The notes under the pieces were generated by a model. The model made no database searches, had not been told where the DNA came from, and saw only the letters and a program-made list of their open reading frames with translations. Positions 59,801 to 64,000 of a stretch of 64,000 nucleotides of DNA are shown here, piece by piece. Positions within the stretch are counted from its first letter, which is position 1. Every line of letters begins with the position of its first letter. The stretch covers positions 21,390,001 to 21,454,000 of the forward strand of contig OX485803.1 of NCBI GenBank assembly GCA_950295325.1, written 5' to 3'. The translations under genes were made by a program, and so were the position numbers. The DNA comes from Polytrichum commune (taxonomy: Eukaryota; Streptophyta; Polytrichopsida; Polytrichales; Polytrichaceae).

Positions 59801-62800
59801 TGCAGAACTGCCTACCTCTACCATAAACAACAAGCCGCATAAGGTTTGAAGAATAGTTCGCTTTGTAGAACTTGACCAATTCATCACGCGTATCCACTCC
59901 CCTTGCTTTTGGTCCAATATCAAGAGTCTGCAGATTCCCTGCATAGACGATAAAGTCCTTAAGAATTCTAGAGGTCTTTCCCTAAATCGAACCACACAGT
60001 ATCAAAACACAAGTTACATATCTGACTCAAAGGCCATCCATCTGAAAAAACTCACCAGTTCCAAACTTGTGAAATGGATGATCTTCAGAGCTCACCATTC
60101 TCGTCAACTGTAAGCCAACAACAGCAAAGCTATTAGTTTAAGATACATTGATACATACTCTGTCCAGCAGCCAATTTTGAAGAAGACGACAAGAGTGATG
60201 AGATATGGTAATCATACTTGATTCATTCGCCACATATCCATGGTAAGATTCTTGCTGTTCTCTGATAACCACATATACAAAAATCCCACCCCCTCCTGCC
60301 ATCAGATCCAGTAATCACCACCACCATCCTCTCAGGATATAGTGATAGTAGAAGTCAAATGAAAAGAATGGATAGAAAAATTCATGCGAAGGGAAAATTG
60401 GAATTGTCCATTTCTAACCATTGAGACTTTCAAAGTACTCTACATTATGTGTATTGCCACTACAGTGTGGTACAGCAAGACTCATGTACAATCTTGCATA
60501 TATCAATCCTAGTAGCCAACATCTCTTTTAAATTCAATTCATGAGTATAGGGAAAGCATTCAATATTGGAGGCCAAAAATTGACATTCATGAATTCAAGC
60601 AGAAAGTGGCGCACCAGAGTCAACAGCATTGATTTCTCGTGATGTTGCATCTGCTGAGAGCAATGGACAAATGAAAAATTGAGCAAACCTGCAACAAAAA
60701 TTTGCAAATTTGCAAATGAGAACATCAATAATCCACCCAGACAGAAATCCTGTATGCACCTAAACGTGTGATTAAGAAGACTTTTCACTTCGTGGACAAT
60801 AAGCTTTGTGAAAAGTTTAAAATCTGTCAGTACATCAATACCTGTCAAGAGCTTCCTCCAGATAGTCTGCACTCACATCAAAGTGATAATTGGTATGTTC
60901 AGCTGCTGTATACGCATTGGAATGGCCTCCATGCTGCATTTCACCACAACTATCTCATTAAAAAAATGGACCCTCTGTAGCCACATCAAATCTTCATCAA
61001 TGTGCACATTATTGTTTTCCGAAGAATTATCGCTTCCTTTTCTACAGTGAGATGAGAAACCAGATTCAAAAGCAGCTTCATTTGTGGAATTTCTTCAGCA
61101 GATGAAAGAAAAAGTGTGTGCATGTTCCAGTAATCCTAGTTATTTGATTATATTTTTCGAAAACATTATCATGATGATTTAACTTAGAAGAAAGATCTGA
61201 CAATTTACCTCAGTGAGATATTTGGAGTAACTGTCTTCCTCTGGATATTTCTCGCTTGAGAAAAACAGCATGTGCTCTGCAGTCCCCATTGCACCCAAGT
61301 AAGAAGTCAAATCATGAAGACACAACTTCTCATCTGATTTGCTTACCTGTGGCTACGTAAAATAATGTATTCAAATGGTGTCCTCTCACCCCTTAAAAGC
61401 AATCAGCGTGTATTGTCAACAGTATTATGACATAAGATGGGAGGATCCAAAATAGCAAAGGAAGTAGAGATATTCATCTACATATTGAAAAGTTTCCTTC
61501 AACCTTCTTTTATAAGCAAGGAAATATAGTAGATAAATGGATAACAGGAAAAACCACAAGTAAATAAGTTCAAACAACTCATAAAACATTGAAGTAGTTT
61601 GAAACCTTGTAATGAAGCTAAAGACTATCTTCCAAGGTGTTCTACAAAGCATATTTTTCGAATTTGGATCTCACTTCACAGCAATCACCAAACAATCCAA
61701 AATGCCACTCACATAAAATTGGGCAATTGGACAGGTAATGTTGCGCGCACATTGCCAGAAATGCTTTACAACCAACATAGACCATAATTGTTGTCACTCG
61801 GAGAGCTAGGCTCTTAAAACCCTTTGCAACCAACTGCTGTGCAAGGTCCTAAGTTGACGCTTGCCTCTAAAAGCAACAACCAAGATTTCAAACTACAGAG
61901 GCCTTTACAAACACCAGTAGATAATAAGTCCTTCCATATGCTCCATCACACCAAGAAGAAACTATGCAATAATGGTCCTTGCTGAGGATATTGTTCAAAC
62001 ATATAATCAAAAGCAACCAAAGTTCGTTGTGTTCACGATGTATCCAAAAGTTCCTTGCCACGAAAAAAAAATGTCCATCAAAACAAAAATTCTAAGGACA
62101 CAACACTGAATAAACCAGGAACTCAATTGACATACCTAGAAAGTGTGCCAAGCCCTCAAGATCCTTAGGATCGCTGAAAGAGCCCACATTTACCACCATT
62201 GAGGCTGCTGCCTGCAGAATGACAAGTTAAAGGTCGGCACCATTAGGTATTATCAAGTCAAAAAGAAAAAATTTGTACACCTCCAACCAAGCAAACACGT
62301 TCTTACATAAGGTTGAAACTACGCAAATTCATTTTAAGAGAACCTAAAAAGGCAAACTTGCCACCATTTACAGTCTCAAGAATCTTCTTTGCTCGCCATC
62401 AATCACCAACAACTTGAGTCCAATAAATAAACAGGAACATATAACGTGAGAAGGACAAAGAGGCTCATAGCGAGTCTAAGCGGGTCACTTGAGAACTCGA
62501 AAATTAAGAATGCACTCAAATCTACTCATTTTTATAACACATGAATTTATCCTGTGAATATTTACAACCGACGGTTTGCTTGTGAGTTCCAAAAATGATA
62601 GCACACCAATAGGTGCCAGTCATTGGATGACTGAGAGCAGAATGACTTTGACGAGCAAAGCATAAAGTTAGAATAACTTAAAGATCTGCCGGCCAGGATA
62701 CGCAGAAGAGCCCATGTCAGGGAATTGAGATACTACCATTCCAAAATTCTAGCAGCTCAGCTCAAGATCGGATCATAAGTGGGTAAACGAAAACTTGAAA

Positions 62801-63630
62801 TCATAGCCTACTGCAGCCGATCTCGAAGTTGCTCCAAGAGTCGAAACTGATTTCATATTTTTTAAATACAGATTGGCTCGACCTAGAATGCAGGAACCGA
62901 AACCTCTCCAGCTCCTATTCCAACACCATAGGGTTTCCGACACAAATTAATGGATGACGACAAAGAGACTTAAACTCACTCCACCATTTCAAATTTTATT
63001 TACTCTGAATCCTCACGTCTCTTCTATTATAACTCGATGCACCACATTTTTCAGTCAGAATATAAAATTAAAGCACCGATCCTCCTTCACGATGATCGCC
63101 GCGATCTAAAGTGCAGCACTCCGCGCACAAAAAGAAAGCCCCCGTGCGTCCTCAATTTGACAAGGACATTGACGAGAAGAGAAAGAAATAAAATCGGGCA
63201 ACAAAAAACTCATGCCACTCGATTGCCAATGACATCCACAACCGGCCACTCCAAACATCACTCGAAACACGTACAAATTTCATGCTCCAAGGATAAGAAA
63301 GCCTCCTGCCGGTAACATAAAGAACCACAAGAACAGCCGCAAACCCCAGCTGCCGCGACAAAACGCAAAACTAGAAACATATCCCTCACATCCATCTCTC
63401 TCATCCCGTAACGCTTTCTCTGCCATTCCAAATGTCCTTCACCAAAACCTCCATAGGATATCCCCACCACGACGCACCTTATCAGTCTCCGGATCGCTGA
63501 TGACGAGCGCTTGCAGCGCATTTGGCAGAACCACACATCGATACTCGCGATTGTCTGTTCGTGGCTTCAAAATCTCCCCACTCTCGCCATAGCCTGCCAT
63601 CGCAGCGTCCGCCGTGCCTGTTCCCTCCAT
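53808..63630 (-). CDS. Insulin-degrading-enzyme type zinc metallopeptidase (M16A), 26 exons
   Basis: Exons, 5' to 3': 63630-63478, 62211-62136, 61276-61209, 60933-60842, 60688-60615, 60261-60218, 60107-60056, 59938-59816, 59636-59524, 59236-59074, 58833-58741, 58540-58455, 58327-58241, 57949-57846, 57702-57600, 57385-57290, 57162-56973, 56729-56668, 56533-56429, 56172-55971, 55835-55627, 55448-55324, 55109-55058, 54919-54833, 54458-54336, 54212-53808. They sum to 3087 bases, 1028 residues, close to human IDE. The inverted zinc motif H-F-L-E-H is at residues 74-78 with the third ligand Glu at 155, the exact HxxEH-x76-E spacing. [16 protein letters not shown] and [13 protein letters not shown] (substrate-binding C-terminal half) are intact. 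The enzyme degrades peptides inside a closed chamber. The plant relative is described as peroxisomal, but this C-terminus (KHEAYA) lacks a PTS1. An acidic insert of about 50 residues precedes [16 protein letters not shown]. Confidence 0.95.
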
Positions 63631-64000
63631 CCTCCTCCTCCTCGTCCTCCTCGTCCTCCTCTGAATCCGCCACGACCCCCAACTCTTCTTGCTTCAGCTG
63701 CACTGATTCCTGTTCTCGCAATTCGGAGAACAAGAACCCCGAAGCAGCAGAAGCAGCAAAGCAACACCGCAAGCTCCCGCGCCGAAAAGCATTCGCTCTG
63801 AAAGAAAAGGGAACCCCCGGCGGCCGCCGTGATGCACATGACGGCTGACGGCGTCAGTACGCGTCTCCCGGCGGCATCTTGACAGATCAAAAGGAAAAGC
63901 GTGCGTTTCACTAGGCTCGGGAGGGTCATGGGTGTGGATGGCCGGCCGCGGACGGAGACGCCCGGCAATAGGTGGCGGTGGCGCTACCGGCGGGATCTGG
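63631..64000 (-). promoter_or_regulatory. GC-rich 5' leader and promoter region of the metallopeptidase
   Basis: It is markedly more GC-rich than the rest of the window. It contains GAG/GAC repeats just before the ATG. A minus-strand upstream frame (63772-63482) starts before, and overlaps out of frame, the main start codon; it encodes a run of Asp/Glu. No clear TATA box was seen. Confidence 0.4.

Noticed and set aside
63511-63848. Plus-strand Ser/Pro-rich frames at the right edge
   Set aside because: They result from the GAG/GAC repeats and GC-rich leader of the metallopeptidase.

Overview
The window is nuclear DNA of a land plant. Its genes have many introns with GT/AG borders. They encode plant-typical families (a CASP-like membrane protein, a Dof-like zinc-finger protein, a plant-style SpoU methyltransferase), and AT-rich non-coding DNA full of small inverted-repeat transposons and decayed LINEs separates them. 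Nothing in the sequence fixes the species. No rRNA, tRNA, CRISPR or organellar gene was seen.

Layout. At 0-4.1 kb (minus strand) lie the 5' part of a SAM-domain gene running off the left edge and the 3' part of a UMPH-1-type cytosolic 5'-nucleotidase. A hAT-like MITE sits exactly on a splice donor of the nucleotidase. At 4.1-22 kb there are two small secreted-protein genes on the minus strand (7.1-7.5 kb, possibly S1-like; 9.8-10.1 kb, a ten-cysteine peptide with a TATA box). The rest of that interval is MITEs, foldback elements and two non-LTR retrotransposon remnants. At 22.4-24.3 kb is a three-exon CASP-like gene (minus). At 25.9-27.9 kb is a decayed pogo/Tigger-like transposon, with an internally deleted relative at 41.9-42.3 kb. 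At 29.0-33.3 kb is a seven-exon gene of unknown function (plus), followed at 34.3-35.8 kb by a two-exon gene with two Dof-like zinc fingers in tandem (plus). The stretch 35.8-43.4 kb has no convincing gene. At 43.5-46.2 kb is a four-exon SpoU methyltransferase gene (minus). At 46.2-53.8 kb there is an inverted-repeat element and a 145-bp tandem array with a 290-bp higher-order unit. At 53.8-63.6 kb is a 26-exon insulin-degrading-enzyme-type metallopeptidase (minus); its reconstructed coding length is divisible by three and the zinc motif is intact.

The genes do not form an operon or an obvious pathway. The most unusual items are the tandem Dof-like protein, the MITE whose target duplication preserves a splice donor, a 753-bp element with a matching empty site elsewhere in the window, a composite MITE with a nested insertion and 8-bp target duplication, and the 290-bp higher-order repeat. 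Exon borders were placed by eye from reading frame and splice consensus and may be off by a base in places.
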